A stretch of 64,000 nt of DNA from Sphingomonadales bacterium UBA2683. GTDB lineage: Bacteria > Pseudomonadota > Alphaproteobacteria > Sphingomonadales > Sphingomonadaceae. The notes under the pieces are model-generated. The model saw nothing but the letters and a program-made list of their open reading frames with translations, was not told where the DNA came from and searched no databases. Every line of letters starts with the position of its first letter. The first letter of the stretch is position 1. The DNA lies in contig DELZ01000005.1 of the NCBI GenBank assembly GCA_002354635.1, positions 369,780-433,779 on the forward strand, given 5' to 3'. This document shows positions 62,218 to 64,000 of the stretch, piece after piece. The position numbers and the translations under genes are program-made.

Positions 62218-62751
62218 TCAAAGCATCCCCAGTTCCAGCTTCGCCTCGTCGCTCATCTTGCCGGGGTCCCACGGCGGGTCCCAGACGAGATTGACTTCGG
62301 CATGGCCGACGCCGGGGACGCTGCCGACCTGCAGCTCGATCTCGCCGGGCATCGATTCGGCGACCGGGCAATGCGGCGTGGTCAGCGTCATGGTGACAAT
62401 CGCGTGATTGTCGGGGGTGATCTCGACGCCGTAGATCAGGCCGAGATCGTAGATGTTCACCGGGATTTCCGGGTCGAAGATGCTCTTCAGCGTATCGATC
62501 ACGGCTTCATAGACATCGCCGCCGGCTTCGCCCGCCGGGGTCTCCGCCGGTTTCTGCGCCAGAAAGCCCTCGAGATAATCCTTCTTGCGGTTGAGCTTGG
62601 CCGAATCGCTTTCCGCCTCATAGGGCGACGGTGCCATCACCGGCGCGGGCTTGTCTGCCGGACTGTCGTCCACCGCATCCTCGACCTTGGCCAGCTTCGG
62701 CTTCTCGACCGACTCGACTTCTTCCACCAATATCTTCCGTTCTTCGTTCAT
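62218..62751 (-). CDS. sufT: Suf-associated DUF59/MIP18 protein SufT
   Basis: 177 residues. After a 70-residue polar N-terminus, the DUF59 core has SIFDPEIPVNIYDLGLIY and MTLTTPHCPVAESMP with the conserved Cys. Helps Fe-S protein maturation. Nine bases after sufS. Confidence 0.92.
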   Translation of the reverse strand: MNEERKILVEEVESVEKPKLAKVEDAVDDSPADKPAPVMAPSPYEAESDSAKLNRKKDYLEGFLAQKPAETPAGEAGGDVYEAVIDTLKSIFDPEIPVNIYDLGLIYGVEITPDNHAIVTMTLTTPHCPVAESMPGEIELQVGSVPGVGHAEVNLVWDPPWDPGKMSDEAKLELGML

Positions 62752-62760
62752 ATCGTCACC

Positions 62761-64000
62761 TTAGCCAAAAATTGTTCTGACGCGATTGATGCCGTCGACC
62801 AGAGCCGCGACATCGCTGTCATCGCTGTAAATTCCGAAACTCGCCCGAGCCGTCGCCGGTACGCCGAGATAGTCCATCAAGGGCTGGGCGCAATGATGGC
62901 CGGCCCGGATCGCGACGCTTGAATAATTAGGGCCACCTTCGTCCAATATGGTGGCGACATCGTGCGGATGCACGTCGCCGACCGCGAAACTCAATATACC
63001 CATGCTCTTGTCGGGCCCAAAGACCCGCACCGAGTTGATCCCCGACAACGCCTCGCGCGCCTTGGCCAGCGTGGCATTTTCATGGTCCGAAATAACGCCC
63101 ATACCGATGCCACTGGCATATCGGATCGCCGCATCCAGTCCGACCACACCGGCAATATGCGGCGTGCCCGCTTCAAAGCGGCCCGGCGGCGGCGCATAGG
63201 TCGTGCCGTCAAAAGACACGCGGTCAATCATCGACCCGCCACCCTTCCACGGTGGCATCGCCTCAAGCGTCGCATAGGGCGCCCAGAGCGCTCCGATCCC
63301 GGTCGGCCCGTAAATCTTGTGCCCGGAGAAAACGTAGAAATCGCAGCCCAGGTCCTGCACATCGACCGGCAGCCGCGGCGCGGCCTGGCAGCCATCTAGC
63401 AACAGCTTCGCGCCAACCCTGTGCGCAATGGCCGCGGCCCGCTTGGCATCGAGCAGCGAGCCGAGCACATTGGAGACATGCGCCAGCGCCACCAGCTTGT
63501 GCCGTTCGGTCAGATTGCCCTCGATCCAGTCGAGATCAATCTGGCCATCATCGGTCAGCGGCGCGACATCGATATGCGCCCCGACCCGCTCTGCCAGCAT
63601 CTGCCAGGGCACGATATTCGAATGATGCTCCAGCTGCGACAGCATGATGCGGTCGCCGTTGGTAATGAACTTGTTCCCCCAGCTTTCGGCGACCAGATTG
63701 ATGCTGTCGGTCGCGCCGCTGGTGAAGACGATCTCGTTTTCGCTCGCAGCATTGAGAAACCCCGCCACCCGCTTGCGCGCGGCTTCATAGGCGATGGTCA
63801 TATTGGCCGAACGCGCATAGACGCCGCGATGCACGGTGGCATAATCCGGGCCGTAAGCGCGTGTGATGGCGTCGAGCACGGGCTTGGCTTTTTGCGCTGT
63901 TGCGGCGGTATCGAGGTAATGCCAGTCGGGTCCGATGCCGGGGAAGTCGGCCCTGTAATCCTTCCTGTCGCGCAGCGATGGGGAGGTGGCAGCCGGAACG
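62761..64000 (-). CDS. sufS: Cysteine desulfurase SufS, 5' end outside window
   Basis: 413 codons visible; the gene continues upstream past base 64000 (LRDRKDYRADFPGIGP, then WHYLDTAATAQKAKP). PLP lysine lies in YVFSGHKIYGPTG, and the catalytic Cys in IRAGHHCAQPLMDYLG. Releases sulfur from cysteine for cluster building. An internal ATG-like start at 63879 would drop the first conserved block, so the true start lies outside. Confidence 0.95.
   Translation of the reverse strand, partial: VPAATSPSLRDRKDYRADFPGIGPDWHYLDTAATAQKAKPVLDAITRAYGPDYATVHRGVYARSANMTIAYEAARKRVAGFLNAASENEIVFTSGATDSINLVAESWGNKFITNGDRIMLSQLEHHSNIVPWQMLAERVGAHIDVAPLTDDGQIDLDWIEGNLTERHKLVALAHVSNVLGSLLDAKRAAAIAHRVGAKLLLDGCQAAPRLPVDVQDLGCDFYVFSGHKIYGPTGIGALWAPYATLEAMPPWKGGGSMIDRVSFDGTTYAPPPGRFEAGTPHIAGVVGLDAAIRYASGIGMGVISDHENATLAKAREALSGINSVRVFGPDKSMGILSFAVGDVHPHDVATILDEGGPNYSSVAIRAGHHCAQPLMDYLGVPATARASFGIYSDDSDVAALVDGINRVRTIFG

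Noticed and set aside
1..64000. CRISPR arrays, rRNA and tRNA genes
   Set aside because: No regular spaced repeats, no cloverleaf with CCA or GTTC loop and no rRNA motif were seen by eye; a tRNA scan would be decisive.

Overview
The window reads as a chromosomal segment of an alphaproteobacterium, most likely a member of the Sphingomonadales. The gene order rpmH-rnpA-yidD-yidC-engB, the hisS-prfA-prmC-DUF4167 run, a Tim44-like/secB pair, the suf genes and palindromic repeats of the GTTCGTGCTGAGCTTGTCGAAG type all point there. From about 25.2 kb onward the DNA is GC-rich, tightly packed, ordinary housekeeping sequence. Bases 1-25190 are visibly AT-richer, loosely packed and full of recombination genes.

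Bases 1-6283 hold a leftward group 2a (cyanobacterial HupSL / mycobacterial Huc type) [NiFe]-hydrogenase locus. It contains a sigma54-type response regulator, a small zinc-ribbon protein, hupS, hupL, two tandem four-cysteine (HiPIP-like) proteins, the maturation protease and a DUF3422 protein cut by the window edge. Neither structural subunit has a Tat signal, so the enzyme should be cytoplasmic-facing and used for H2 uptake. Hyp maturation genes are not in view.

Bases 6355-25190 are a mobile-DNA region. It starts with an IS630-family insertion next to a broken HTH gene, then an HNH endonuclease with a C-terminal membrane anchor and a zinc-ribbon protein. Next come a VirD4/TraG-type ATPase fused to a nuclease-like domain and a run of small lipoprotein and membrane genes. 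Two HTH regulators follow, one beside three direct repeats of exactly 15 bp period, and then a RuvC-like protein. A second TraG-type ATPase is surrounded by repeated CTAGGGCGCA motifs and a large nested hairpin. The region ends with two large serine recombinases and a probable small RNA. No relaxase or T4SS channel gene is visible. The right end lies inside comM: the second recombinase abuts a comM gene that stops right after its conserved AAMNP motif. The missing 3' part of comM is nowhere in the window, so the left end of the island, and possibly the hydrogenase locus inside it, extends beyond base 1.

Bases 26.2-64 kb are core chromosome. They include a ClpP-like periplasmic protein; rpmH, rnpA, yidD, yidC and engB; a GST, dapE and an amidohydrolase; Smr, MltA and Tim44-like proteins; and secB, murJ, trpS and murA. 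An AT-rich orphan gene follows murA, then a SnoaL/ABM/P450/SDR cassette. After that come rarD, pyrC, ygfZ, prmC, prfA, hisS, an M61 peptidase, ppa, sucC, etfBA and the sufA-sufT-sufS end of a Suf operon that runs off the right edge.
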